54,057 nt of DNA, taken from contig SXUL01000015.1 in NCBI GenBank assembly GCA_005790545.1, positions 1-54,057 of the forward strand, in the 5' to 3' direction. A program made the position numbers and the translations under genes. Under the pieces are notes generated by a model, which ran no database searches, was not told the origin of the DNA, and saw only the letters and a program-made list of their open reading frames with translations. This DNA is from Planctomycetia bacterium. Its GTDB lineage: Bacteria; Planctomycetota; GCA-002687715. This document shows, one piece after another, positions 8,901 to 16,734 of the stretch (position 1 is the first letter of the stretch; the number at the start of each line of letters is the position of its first letter).

Positions 8901-11745
8901 GAGCGGTCGCCGGTGAACGACCGAGGTGCGCCCGCAGGGCCGCACCTGTGTGGCTTCCCGGCACCGCCAGCATGCTCTCGAAAGACCCGGCATGCACCAC
9001 GCGCCCGCCACCCGAGCCGCCCTCGGGCCCGAGGTCGATGATCCAGTCGGCACTCTGGATCACGTCCATGTTGTGCTCGACCACCACCACGGTGTTGCCT
9101 GCATCGACAAGACTCTGCAGCACGGCAACGAGACGACACACATCCTCGGCATGCAGGCCGGTGGTGGGTTCATCAAGGAGATAGAGCGTGCGTCCGGTCG
9201 CAGGACGCTGCAGTTCCGTCGCCAGTTTGATGCGCTGCGCTTCGCCGCCACTCAGCGTGGTGCTGGTCTGGCCGAGATGGATGTAGCCAAGACCTGTGCG
9301 CGCCAGTGTTTCCAGGGAGCGCCGGATTCTCGGTTGTGCAGCGAAGAACTCGAGGGCCTCGTCGATGGTGAATGCGAGCACGTCCGCGATGCTCTGCCCC
9401 TTCCATGTGAGGGCGAGTGTCTCGTCCGTGAAGCGACGGCCATCGCAGGCGGAGCAAGTGACTTCCACGTCCGCGAGGAAATGCATGGGCACCACCTTCA
9501 CGCCCGCGCCCTCGCAAGCCTCGCAACGCCCGCCCTTCACGTTGAAACTGAATCGTCCCTTCTTCCAGCCGCGCTCACGCGCCTCGGGAAGCTCGGCGAA
9601 CAGTGCGCGCACATCATCAAAAAGCCCCGTGTACGTCGCCGGATTGCTGCGCGGCGTGCGCCCGATGGGGCTTTGATCGATGACCACCACCTTGTCGAAA
9701 TGCTCGCTGCCCTCGAGCGCGCCATGGGCGAGAGGCTCGTCCTCCGCGCCGTGATAGACCCGCGCGAGAGCAGGACGCAGCACGCCGTCCACGAGCGTGC
9801 TCTTGCCCGAACCGGACACACCCGTCACGGCAATGAGAAGACCGGCGGGAAACTCCACGTCCACATGCTGCAGGTTGTGCGCGTGCACATCGCGGAGCAC
9901 AAGCCTGCGCGGGCCTGCACTGCGGCGCGACAGCGGCAGCGCGAGTCGGCGTTCTCCGCGCAACCATGCGCCGGTGATGGAAGCCGGATTGGCCGCCACC
10001 TCCACCGGTGGCCCGCTGGCCAGCACGCGTCCGCCGAGTCGCCCCGCACCCGGGCCAAGGTCGATGAGATGATCGCTCGCGAGCATCGTCTCTTCGTCAT
10101 GCTCCACCACCAGCACGGTGTTGCCCGCGTCGCGGAGGTGCTGCAGGGTCTCGATCAGGCGCGCGTTGTCCCGCGCATGCAGGCCGATGCTCGGCTCGTC
10201 CAGCACGTAGAGGACGCCGCGCAAGCCCGAGCCCGCCTGCGTCGCGAGGCGGACGCGCTGGGATTCGCCACCACTGAGCGTCGCGGCAGAGCGGTCCGTC
10301 GTGAGGTAGCCGAGGCCGACGCGCACGAGAAAGAGCAGGCGCAAGCGGAGTTCCTGCAGCAAGCGGGTGCCGATGAGGCGCTCGCGCTCGCCCAGTTCCA
10401 GAGCCGCGATGAACGCATGCAGGTCGTGCAACGAGAGCGCTTCAAGTTCCGGCAGCTGGCGGCCGCGGAACAGCACGGAGCGTGCGGCTGCATTGAGCCT
10501 CGTTCCCGCGCATTCGGGGCAGCACGACTTCCTGGTGTAGTCAGAGATCGCCTTGCCGCCCTCCTTGTCGCGCCAGTCTTCGAGGATGGGCAGGAGGCCT
10601 CGCCACGTGCGCCGCTCGTCGCGGCTCCACTGCATGCGCTCGCTCTTGAAGCGGAGCTTCACGGTCAACTTGCGCTCGCCCGCACCATGCAACAGGAGTT
10701 TCTTCTCGCTGGCGCGGAGCTTCCCCACTGGCACATCCGTCCGGATCTTCAGTGCCTTGCAAACCTGCGCGATGATCTGCGCGCCAAGTTGCCAGCGCAC
10801 GGAGAACGAGCGGGCGCGGCTCGGAGCCACCGCACCTTCGTCGATGGAGAGGGCCTCATCCGGGAGTACGAGCGTCTCGTCCACCACCGCGCGTTCACCA
10901 AGGCCGTTGCAGGCCGTGCAGGCACCCTGCGGAGCATTGAAGGAGAAGAGACGCGGTTCCAGCTCGGGGATGGATGTGCCGCAGCGCACACACGCGTTGC
11001 GTGTCGAGTAGCGCTGCTCCGTGCCGTCCTCGCCGAGGGTGATGAGCTCGGCACCCTCCAGTGCGAGCCCCTGCTCCACCGCCTCCGCGAGACGCGCCCG
11101 GCGCGCCGCGGCGATGCGCAAGCGGTCCAGCACTACCTCGATGGTGTGCCGCTCGTAGCGCGCGAGCTCGAGCGGTTCGTCCAGACGCACCAGCGTGCCG
11201 TCCACGCGAGCGCGCACCCAGCCCTTCTGCCGCAGAGCTTCGAGTTCGCGCCGGTACTCGCCCTTCCGCGCGCGCACCACCGTCGCGAGCAAGGTGAGTT
11301 GTCGTCCCTCCTCCGCGCCGAGGATGCGGTCCACGATGGCTTCAGGCGTCCAACGCTCCACCGCGTCGCCGCAGGACGCGCAGTGGGCCGTCCCGAGACG
11401 GGCAAACAGGAGGCGCAGGTGGTCATGAATCTCCGTGATCGTGCCCACCGTCGAGCGCGGGTTGCGGTTGACCGCCTTCTGATCGATGGCGACTGTCGGC
11501 GAGAGCCCCGTGATCTCGTCCACCCGCGGCTTCTCCACCTGCCCCAGAAACTGGCGTGCATAGGCGGAGAGCGATTCGACATAGCGCCGTTGCCCCTCGG
11601 CCTGGATGGTGTTGAACGCCAGCGACGACTTTCCCGAGCCCGACACGCCAGTGACCGTGGTCAATCTCCCGCGGGGGATCGACACGTCGATCCCCTGCAG
11701 GTTGTGCTCACGCGCACCGCGTACCTCGACAGCGTCAATGTTCAT
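5980..11745 (-). CDS. uvrA: Excinuclease ABC subunit A, double-length (tandem UvrA)
   Basis: 1921 aa against about 940 for ordinary UvrA. It is two complete UvrA modules in one chain (about 1-940 and 955-1921). Four Walker A loops are visible with Lys near 38, 644, 997 and 1617 (GVSGSGKSS, GVSGSGKST, GLSGSGKTS, GVSGAGKSS), four ABC signatures of type LSGGE(S/A)QR, and Zn-binding Cys clusters in both halves such as CASCG, CTACNGLG, CEACEG and CAACEG. UvrA recognises DNA damage and loads UvrB. A double-length UvrA is also known in Chlamydia. The start is the ATG at 11745 because the family begins at MNIDAVEVRGAREHNL; AGGA lies about 10 bases upstream. A -10-like TATGGT lies at 11787-11792. Confidence 0.97.
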   Translation of the reverse strand: MNIDAVEVRGAREHNLQGIDVSIPRGRLTTVTGVSGSGKSSLAFNTIQAEGQRRYVESLSAYARQFLGQVEKPRVDEITGLSPTVAIDQKAVNRNPRSTVGTITEIHDHLRLLFARLGTAHCASCGDAVERWTPEAIVDRILGAEEGRQLTLLATVVRARKGEYRRELEALRQKGWVRARVDGTLVRLDEPLELARYERHTIEVVLDRLRIAAARRARLAEAVEQGLALEGAELITLGEDGTEQRYSTRNACVRCGTSIPELEPRLFSFNAPQGACTACNGLGERAVVDETLVLPDEALSIDEGAVAPSRARSFSVRWQLGAQIIAQVCKALKIRTDVPVGKLRASEKKLLLHGAGERKLTVKLRFKSERMQWSRDERRTWRGLLPILEDWRDKEGGKAISDYTRKSCCPECAGTRLNAAARSVLFRGRQLPELEALSLHDLHAFIAALELGERERLIGTRLLQELRLRLLFLVRVGLGYLTTDRSAATLSGGESQRVRLATQAGSGLRGVLYVLDEPSIGLHARDNARLIETLQHLRDAGNTVLVVEHDEETMLASDHLIDLGPGAGRLGGRVLASGPPVEVAANPASITGAWLRGERRLALPLSRRSAGPRRLVLRDVHAHNLQHVDVEFPAGLLIAVTGVSGSGKSTLVDGVLRPALARVYHGAEDEPLAHGALEGSEHFDKVVVIDQSPIGRTPRSNPATYTGLFDDVRALFAELPEARERGWKKGRFSFNVKGGRCEACEGAGVKVVPMHFLADVEVTCSACDGRRFTDETLALTWKGQSIADVLAFTIDEALEFFAAQPRIRRSLETLARTGLGYIHLGQTSTTLSGGEAQRIKLATELQRPATGRTLYLLDEPTTGLHAEDVCRLVAVLQSLVDAGNTVVVVEHNMDVIQSADWIIDLGPEGGSGGGRVVHAGSFESMLAVPGSHTGAALRAHLGRSPATAQASRAAESTPREYGGDVVVEGATLHNLQVKEARFPEGRMSVVTGLSGSGKTSLAFNTLFAEGQRRFVECLSTYARQFLGRLERPPVDAIRGLAPAIAIDQKSTGRSPRSTVATVTEIQDGLRLLFARRGVAHCPRCDAELGPPVEAAALARRVLAGSPGAKGRLLSPLHVATRGWHQGLEKLKDLPSAVEGLKAAGWRRLVLDGVEHALDDALPPLKGLKEAWLVLDRLVLKESALPRVLEAVELALKRSPRCAFLAESGALQVFSAATECLVCNEVLPEDPTPRHFSFNSHQGACSACNGLGESLACDPERLLPRPEQPLFEGAMVDRPGDFLSRADSWFRHSVEALAAKRGVDLEQPWKKLPLRFRREVLDGSHEDLGVVFDGSREDRRETVAMTVRWKGFARYIEEWHRTSDKPGWVEQLEPLMRRDCCPECAGERLKPWWRGFRVGGERLAGVAGLTVTLALAWVERVRAAIPVESAEARIGLPILAELERRLSFLANVGLEYLHLGRNAATLSGGEAQRIRLATQLGNQLSGVLYVLDEPTIGLHPCDTGRLLGTLHRLRDLGNTLVVVEHDRDTIAAADWAVDMGPGAGHEGGRVVWQGPAAQLASADSITGRHLRGELGIAPAATAPTPHGWLKLSGAKVHNLKQPELALPLGVLTTVSGVSGAGKSSLVMDALAVALKARDGDPAHCGRVAGALPERVVCVDQAALAATARSHPASHLGIFDRIRALFAEAPLARERGYGPGRFSFNTREGRCAACEGRGSTLVEMHFLPDVEVPCESCHGQRYNRETLDVEWRGQSIAAVLAMEAAQAAEFFAAHPRIAEPLQLLTEIGLGYMPLGRSASTLSGGEAQRLKLATELSTRGTNRLYLLDEPTTGLHFEDVRRLLLVLRKLVAQGHTVVLIEHNMDVVAAADHVLEMGPGGGDAGGEILFAGTPRELAREGRTPTGRALRALANSRSTEFFRETCC

Positions 11746-11786
11746 GGGGGGCACGTTCCTGCAGTGGCAGGATCCGCTGAGCCTCA

Positions 11787-11792
11787 ACCATA
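11787..11792 (-). promoter_or_regulatory. Candidate -10 element for uvrA
   Basis: On the minus strand this reads TATGGT, 41 bases upstream of the uvrA ATG. The same hexamer precedes the EF-P-like gene and purC. No convincing -35 is visible. Confidence 0.35.
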
Positions 11793-11913
11793 GTCGCGCG
11801 CACGGAATCTGCCCAGCACTTCCTTGCGCTGCTCGCTGAGCAGGGCCGCTTGCTGAGAGCATGCGCGCTTGAGAATGTGGGCATTGACCCGCACCCCGCC
11901 GCGCTGCACTTCA

Positions 11914-11941
11914 GTTCACCGCGCGCGCATGGCAATATGGG
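11914..11941 (+). promoter_or_regulatory. Candidate promoter, possibly leaderless, for the DUF6065-like gene
   Basis: GTTCAC, 16 bases, then TATGGG, ending 6 bases before the ATG at 11948. There is no Shine-Dalgarno before that ATG. If the -10 is real, transcription would begin at or next to the start codon. Confidence 0.35.
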
Positions 11942-11947
11942 CTCCAC

Positions 11948-12697
11948 ATGCTGCACTGGTTCAAATTCAACGCTTCCGTCCGCGATCCCGAACCCGCGCG
12001 CGACGTGCTGCGCAAACTTCCGCCGGGTCGAGGACACCCCGAGGAATGCCCGCCACTGCGCGCGGCCAACGGTTTCGGTTTTGATGTGTGCACCTCCTTC
12101 GACATGACGTTCACGCGGCTCGATGGAGGGGGTTGGAAGCTCGAGAAGCCCGTGACCCTCGAGGCCGACTGGGCTTTTGCGCCGCCGGACCACGAGCCTG
12201 CACCGCCGCAGTCACAGGTGAATGCGTGGTTCTGGCCGCAGGGGCAGGAACTTCCGCACCGCATCACGGACGACGTGTTCCCGTTGCTGCGCAACCAGGT
12301 CAAGATCTCGACGTGGCTCTATGTGCACACTGATCCTGGCGAACTCCTCTGCATCAAGGGCATCCCCAATCACTGGCGGCCCTGGCGAAGCTTCACAGCG
12401 ATTGTGGATGCAGACCAGTACGCCGTCTCCTATCCCTGGCACTGTGTTCTGGAACTCGATGCGCGCGAAACCGAGATCCACATTCCCGCAGGTGAGCCGA
12501 TCTGCCGCATGTATGCAGTGCCGCGCATGGATCAGGTGGCACGCGAGATGTCCGGTGAGGAGTTCGGGGCTTTCTTCGCCCGCGGTCAGGCGTGGCTTGC
12601 AGATGCCCGCCACGGCGGCGACGAAGAACTCGCCGACATCCGTGGGCGCTACGCCAAGCTCATGCAGCGGGTGCAGTTTCATGTCGAACGCGCCTGA
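11948..12697 (+). CDS. DUF6065-like protein of unknown function
   Basis: 249 aa, soluble, no signal peptide. The segment PLRAANGFGFDVC near residue 37 and the later segment around VSYPWHCVLELDARETEIHIPAGEPIC resemble the DUF6065 family (a ~250 aa protein with PLxxANQxGW and a late 'xxGEPxCxxxP' motif), from memory of that family. No catalytic motif is recognised. It stands alone: uvrA is divergent and moaA convergent. There is no ribosome binding site, and a -10-like hexamer ends 6 bases before the ATG. The coding region is firm; the family is tentative. Confidence 0.8.
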   Translation: MLHWFKFNASVRDPEPARDVLRKLPPGRGHPEECPPLRAANGFGFDVCTSFDMTFTRLDGGGWKLEKPVTLEADWAFAPPDHEPAPPQSQVNAWFWPQGQELPHRITDDVFPLLRNQVKISTWLYVHTDPGELLCIKGIPNHWRPWRSFTAIVDADQYAVSYPWHCVLELDARETEIHIPAGEPICRMYAVPRMDQVAREMSGEEFGAFFARGQAWLADARHGGDEELADIRGRYAKLMQRVQFHVERA

Positions 12698-12818
12698 TGC
12701 AGATGCCTGCGCGCTGCGCCTGAAGGGGGTCGGCGTCACGCGGCACTGCTCCGGCCCTCGTGTGCGCCGTCCCGACCGCCTGCGCCGCCTGCGCCGTATC
12801 GGCGCGTAGCGCATGGGG

Positions 12819-12869
12819 TCCCGCTGAGCAGAGCCTTCGAGTGCATCCGAGCGGCTCTGCGAAGCGGGA
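12819..12869. terminator. Large inverted repeat between convergent genes, probable bidirectional terminator
   Basis: Arms at 12819-12835 and 12853-12869 pair as TCCCGCT/AGCGGGA and GCAGAGCC/GGCTCTGC, with a 2-base internal mismatch and a 17-base loop. It lies in a 224-base gene-free gap between the 3' ends of the DUF6065-like gene and moaA. There is no T run, so it is not a classical intrinsic terminator. Confidence 0.5.
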
Positions 12870-12921
12870 TCACCCCCGACCAGAGCAGGCGGCAGGTCCG
12901 CGGATCCGTGTGGAGTGCAGT

Positions 12922-13950
12922 TCACCCGCCGCGCACGTGCATCTCGTAGTGCGCGTCGCCCTCACCGGCACCGTGGCTCCCGGCGCGCAGCCGGTCCAGC
13001 GCTCCCTGCATGTCGCGCTCACGCCAGCGTGCGCCAATGAACTCCGCCAGTTCCTTGTCCGAAAGCCCGGCACGCAGTGGCGCTCTCAAGTCGAAGCCCT
13101 CGCGCGCATAGAGGCAGTGGAACCAGTGCCCGTCAGCCGTCACACGCGAACGCACACACGCACCACAGAACGGCGCCGACATGCTCGCGATGATGCCGAA
13201 GGGGGTCCCGTCCTGGAGCCGCCACGGCGTCGACGGTGCTGCACCCTGCGCGCCACCGCCACTGACGGGCCCGAAGGCTCTCTGGATGTGTTGCAGGATC
13301 TCGGCTGCGGGAACCACCCGCTCCGGCTTCCAGTGCTGTGCTCCCCCCACATCCATGTATTCGATGAAGCGCAGTTCGGCACCGTGGGCACGGGCATAGT
13401 CGAGCAGAGCCGGAATCTCGTCGTCATTCATGCCGCGCATGACCACACAGTCCAACTTCAGCCCGCGAAATCCGGCGGCCAGTGCCGCATCAATGCCCGC
13501 GAGCACCTCCGCGTGCCCCTTCCGGCGGCTCACGCGCTCGAACACATCCGGCCTGAGCGTGTCGAGGGACACGGTGATGCGCTGCAACCCCGCCGCGCGC
13601 AGAGGCGCTGCGAGGGGTGCAAGGAGCAGCCCGTTGGTCGTGAGCGCGAGGTCACGGAGCCCCGGAATGCCGGAGAGCTTGCGTACGAGGTCTGGCAGAT
13701 CGCGGCGCAGCAGCGGTTCGCCGCCAGTCAGTCGCACCTGATCGGCCCCGAGGCTCACGAAGAGGGCGGCCAGTCGTCGCAGTTCCTCGAAACTGAGGAG
13801 ATCCTCCCGCGGCAGCCAGTCGTAGCTCGCGGCCGGCATACAGTACTGACAACGCAGATTGCAGCGGTCCGTCACGGACAGCCGCAAACTCCCGAGCATG
13901 CGCCCGTGGCGATCGAGGAAGGGCGGCGCAGACTCCACAGATTCCACCAT
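12922..13950 (-). CDS. moaA: GTP 3',8-cyclase MoaA (molybdenum cofactor biosynthesis)
   Basis: 342 aa radical SAM enzyme for the first step of molybdopterin synthesis (GTP to 3',8-cyclo-7,8-dihydro-GTP, passed to MoaC). Seen: the N-terminal [4Fe-4S] motif C30NLRC34QYC37, the SAM-binding LTGGEPLLR, the C-terminal cluster motif with CGAC followed by a third Cys about 14 residues on, and the C-terminal Gly-Gly needed for catalysis in MoaA. No other moa gene is in the window. TATGCT on the minus strand ends 8 bases before the ATG, with no strong Shine-Dalgarno. Confidence 0.95.
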   Translation of the reverse strand: MVESVESAPPFLDRHGRMLGSLRLSVTDRCNLRCQYCMPAASYDWLPREDLLSFEELRRLAALFVSLGADQVRLTGGEPLLRRDLPDLVRKLSGIPGLRDLALTTNGLLLAPLAAPLRAAGLQRITVSLDTLRPDVFERVSRRKGHAEVLAGIDAALAAGFRGLKLDCVVMRGMNDDEIPALLDYARAHGAELRFIEYMDVGGAQHWKPERVVPAAEILQHIQRAFGPVSGGGAQGAAPSTPWRLQDGTPFGIIASMSAPFCGACVRSRVTADGHWFHCLYAREGFDLRAPLRAGLSDKELAEFIGARWRERDMQGALDRLRAGSHGAGEGDAHYEMHVRGG

Positions 13951-13958
13951 GGCCCTGC

Positions 13959-13964
13959 AGCATA
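13959..13964 (-). promoter_or_regulatory. Candidate -10 element close to the moaA start
   Basis: Minus strand TATGCT ending 8 bases upstream of the moaA ATG. It would give an almost leaderless transcript. No clear -35. Confidence 0.3.
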
Positions 13965-13970
13965 GCGCGC

Positions 13971-13998
13971 TTGGGGATGCGGGAGCCGCGGCTATGGT
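13971..13998 (+). promoter_or_regulatory. Candidate promoter of the EF-P-like gene
   Basis: TTGGGG (13971-13976), 16-base spacer, TATGGT (13993-13998). The coding start at 14081 leaves a leader of about 75 bases and has its own AGGA. Confidence 0.4.
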
Positions 13999-14080
13999 GC
14001 CCTTCGAATCGGCACGCCCTTCGCGGCGGCGTCATGCGGCCAGGCACGGAATGCCCCTCCCGGCCACCAGGAATGCACCA

Positions 14081-14629
14081 ATGAATGTCAACGCTCTCGA
14101 CCTGCGCAAAGGCAACCTCGTGGAACACGAGGGCCGCATCTGTCAGGTCATCTTCTGGAACATCCTCAAGAATGACCGCCGCCAGTTCGTGCAGATGAAG
14201 ACCCGCGACATCAGCACCGGCCGTATCACGGAGTTCAAGGAACACGGCGACGCGAAATGGAACCTCCTCGAGAACGAGGTGGTGGACTTGTCGCACTCCT
14301 ACCGCGACGGCAACGACGAAGTGTTCTACAGCGCTGAAGGCGAGGAGTACCACTGCAACGCGGATTCCGCCGCGGAAGCTCTACGTTGGAGTTGCGAGAG
14401 CTACAAGGGACTCGTGGTCGAAGGCCGCTTGGTCGCCGTCTCGCCGCCTCAGTCGGTGGTCGCTGTGGTGAAGGAGACGGCTCCCCCGATGCGTGGTGCA
14501 GGCAGCGGCCTGAAGGATGCCGTTCTCGAGAACGGTGTGAAGATCAAGGTGAACCTGCTCACGGATATCGGCGACAAGGTGCGCCTCGACCCCGAAACGC
14601 TCGAGTTCAAGGAGCGTGTAAGCGGCTGA
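14081..14629 (+). CDS. efp: Elongation factor P-like protein with atypical tip loop
   Basis: 182 aa, the three-domain length of EF-P. EF-P binds ribosomes stalled at polyproline and reaches the peptidyl-transferase centre with a modified residue at the tip of domain I. Fold features are clear: N-terminal NALDLRKGNLVEHEGRICQV, the middle YRDGNDEVFYS, and the C-terminal OB domain ending FKERVSG. The tip, usually KPGKGQAF with a modified Lys, reads LKNDRRQF (29-36): no PG-K-G, and the usual Lys position is Asp, flanked by Lys30 and Arg33/Arg34. It may be an EF-P paralogue (compare EfpL/YeiP) or an Arg- or un-modified form. The start is the ATG at 14081 with AGGA 8 bases upstream; the longer reading frame upstream does not look like EF-P. 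Confidence 0.9.
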   Translation: MNVNALDLRKGNLVEHEGRICQVIFWNILKNDRRQFVQMKTRDISTGRITEFKEHGDAKWNLLENEVVDLSHSYRDGNDEVFYSAEGEEYHCNADSAAEALRWSCESYKGLVVEGRLVAVSPPQSVVAVVKETAPPMRGAGSGLKDAVLENGVKIKVNLLTDIGDKVRLDPETLEFKERVSG

Positions 14630-14656
14630 CCCGCGTTCCGCATCTGAGAATCACCA

Positions 14657-14686
14657 CGGGGCGGGCTGCCACAGCAGCACGCCCCG
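14657..14686. terminator. Hairpin between convergent EF-P-like and secreted-protein genes
   Basis: CGGGGCG (14657-14663) pairs with CGCCCCG (14680-14686), with further CTG/CAG pairing possible inside. The 3' side continues CGTTGTTGG, a weak T-containing tail on the plus strand. It sits just 3' of the EF-P-like stop. Confidence 0.5.
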
Positions 14687-14718
14687 CGTTGTTGGAAGAT
14701 CCAAGTGACCGCGTGCGC

Positions 14719-15855
14719 TTACTGCGAGCAGGTGCCAACGTAGTAGCCACCAGTGGCCCCGGCACCCATGGCGTAGAACGTCAACGTGCGTCCCGTGAGA
14801 TCGAACGGATTGTTCACAGTGCCACAGTAGTAAGCCATGGTGGTGTAGCCGTAACACTCGACGAAGTTCTCATTCGGCGCACCCTGGATGGGTGTTGCGT
14901 ACATGTTGCTGAGGTTCTTCTGCGTGCTGGGATTCGGCCCGAGCCCGCCTCCGCGCGTGATGCCCGTCATGCTCTCGTAACTCATGACCGGAGGGCTCAA
15001 GGGCCCGTGGATCATCTCGATATCGCCGATCTGCGAGTACAGCTTCAGGCTGAAGGTGTGGTTGGCACCATTGCTGGCCCACTCGGGCAGGGCGACCCAG
15101 TTCACCGTCACCGTGGGTGGCGAGTCAGCAAGGTTGGTCTGGACGTTGATGGAGCCGCCCAGTTCGGGGTGCAGGTCGGCCCACTTGGGTGCCATGCGTG
15201 GATAGGAGCTGTTGAACTCGGCGATGGTGGGCGTGAAGTCATCATCCGCGCCGTTGAATGAGCAGTAGCCGTTGGCACTCACGAACATGGTCGTGAAAGT
15301 CGCGTTGTAGAACGGGAAGTTGGTGATGCCCGCGGTCGGGAAGCTGTACGTGGCGTAATCGTTGTCGCCAAGCGTGATCGCTTGCGTCGTAAGCCCCGGA
15401 GACACGACCAGTTTGGTGGCCATGGTCAAACGCGCACCTGTCGGCGCACTCGCGTCCGCCAGCAGGCCTTGATAGCTCTGGGTCGTGTTCAGCGGCGTCG
15501 TGCTCGTCAGAGTGAAGTTGGCTATCCACATGCCAGCCGCACCCGTGTTGAACAGTGGGTTCGTCATTCCGTTGAAGAGCGTGTAGTAGCCAACGGGGTT
15601 GATGTCCACGATGCCGGGGCCGCCAATGAAGATGCCCTGAGTGAGCAGGGTCGGAGATCCGTAGAGGATGAACGGCGCGTATTGCAGCCCCTGAATGACC
15701 AGACTGTGCGGCAAGCCGCGGGAGCAGGGATAGACCATCGGCACCGGTGGCCCGCTTGCACCGTCAACGAACATGGTGGCCGTGAAACTGTTCCATTGCT
15801 GGCAAGGCACTAGCGTGGCCGTGGCCAACAGAATGGGCGCCAAGAACTTGAACAT
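14719..15855 (-). CDS. Secreted protein with nidogen-like segment, function unknown
   Basis: 378 aa. A Sec signal peptide (MFKFLAPILLATATLVPCQQ) starts at the ATG at 15855, preceded by CGGAG. The mature part is rich in Gly, Ser, Thr, Asn and aromatics, typical of extracellular beta-sandwich proteins. The region around DDDFTPTIAEFNSSYPRMAP and KWADLHPELGG, followed by VNWVALPEW, resembles nidogen-like (NIDO) domains, in which a 'W.D......G' pattern precedes a strand of the type V.W..V. No enzyme motif is seen. The C-terminus ends in a short beta segment with one Cys. Probably cell-surface or extracellular. Confidence 0.85.
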   Translation of the reverse strand: MFKFLAPILLATATLVPCQQWNSFTATMFVDGASGPPVPMVYPCSRGLPHSLVIQGLQYAPFILYGSPTLLTQGIFIGGPGIVDINPVGYYTLFNGMTNPLFNTGAAGMWIANFTLTSTTPLNTTQSYQGLLADASAPTGARLTMATKLVVSPGLTTQAITLGDNDYATYSFPTAGITNFPFYNATFTTMFVSANGYCSFNGADDDFTPTIAEFNSSYPRMAPKWADLHPELGGSINVQTNLADSPPTVTVNWVALPEWASNGANHTFSLKLYSQIGDIEMIHGPLSPPVMSYESMTGITRGGGLGPNPSTQKNLSNMYATPIQGAPNENFVECYGYTTMAYYCGTVNNPFDLTGRTLTFYAMGAGATGGYYVGTCSQ

Positions 15856-15872
15856 GGGGGACTCCGTGGGAT

Positions 15873-15891
15873 GCGAAAGGGGCACTTTCGC
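15873..15891 (-). other. 5' leader hairpin of the secreted-protein gene
   Basis: GCGAAAG/CTTTCGC, a 7-bp perfect stem with a 5-base loop. It lies between a -10-like TATCCT (minus strand, 15900-15905) and the ATG at 15855. It could stabilise the mRNA 5' end or be regulatory. Confidence 0.35.
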
Positions 15892-15951
15892 TGTCTGAGA
15901 GGATACCAGAGTTCCCGGCGATCCGCCCCACGCTTCATCCCAGGAAAGATG

Positions 15952-16734
15952 TCATGCCATGGTCTTTTCAGGCAGCGCCAAGACGCCACGCATGGCCTGC
16001 GCCAAACTCGCATTTGCGGCCACGATGCTGCCTCCAGAAAGCCAGTCTTCACCTCCAAGACGATCTGTCACCAAGGCGCCAGCTTCAGACGCCACCAGGG
16101 CTCCGGCGGCCACATCCCACGGTGAGAGATGGAGTTCCCAGAACCCGTCGTAGCGGCCAAGCCCTGTGTAGGAGAGATCGAGGGCCGCGGATCCGAGGCG
16201 CCGGAGTCCGCGCGTCCTTGCAGCCATGGCGGCAAAGTTGCCGAGATTGGAATCAGCTTTCTCCTCCATGCGGTAGTGAAAGCCGGTACAGAGGACTGCC
16301 TCGGAAAGGCGGCTTTCCTGGCGCACCGCGAGGCGGCGCGGACCCAGCCACGCCCCCTCCCCCAGCGCGGCCGTGAAGCACTCATCGAGCCGGGGGTTGA
16401 ATACACAGCCCGCTGTGACGCGGCCGTCGACGCTGAGCGCGATGGAAACGGCGTAATGGGGAATGTCGTAAATGTAGTTGGTGGTGCCGTCGAGCGGATC
16501 CACGATCCACACGCGGCCCTTCATTGGCGTCGAAGAGCGGGTCTCCTCCGCGAGCACCATGTCGTCCGGCCGCGCACTCGCGAGCCCCTTGAGGATGAGA
16601 GCTTCCGAGGCGTGGTCCGCTTCGGTCACGAGATCCCGTGCGCCCTTCTTCGAGACGTTGACCCTGCCTGCATGTGCGAGCAGCACCGCTCCCGCGCGAC
16701 GCGCGAGGTCCTCCGCAAGTTCGAGGTCCGTCAT
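15952..16734 (-). CDS. Inositol monophosphatase family phosphatase
   Basis: 260 aa. Mg2+-dependent sugar-phosphate phosphatase of the IMPase/SuhB/HisN fold. Seen: EET metal site (VLAEET), the signature WIVDPLDGTTNY, and WDVAAGALVASEAGA near the C-terminus. The start ATG overlaps the rarA stop as ATGA, so it is the third gene of a dacB-rarA-IMPase operon. The substrate cannot be read from sequence: inositol 1-phosphate, histidinol phosphate or 3'-phosphoadenosine 5'-phosphate are all possible in this family. Confidence 0.93.
   Translation of the reverse strand: MTDLELAEDLARRAGAVLLAHAGRVNVSKKGARDLVTEADHASEALILKGLASARPDDMVLAEETRSSTPMKGRVWIVDPLDGTTNYIYDIPHYAVSIALSVDGRVTAGCVFNPRLDECFTAALGEGAWLGPRRLAVRQESRLSEAVLCTGFHYRMEEKADSNLGNFAAMAARTRGLRRLGSAALDLSYTGLGRYDGFWELHLSPWDVAAGALVASEAGALVTDRLGGEDWLSGGSIVAANASLAQAMRGVLALPEKTMA

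Noticed and set aside
8926-11793. A 955-codon open frame antisense to uvrA
   Set aside because: uvrA is unmistakable on the other strand; the antisense translation is Arg/His/Ala-rich without any motif, typical of shadow frames in GC-rich coding DNA.
12760-13965. A 401-codon open frame antisense to moaA
   Set aside because: moaA has complete Fe-S motifs on the minus strand; the plus frame has no motif and no ribosome binding site.
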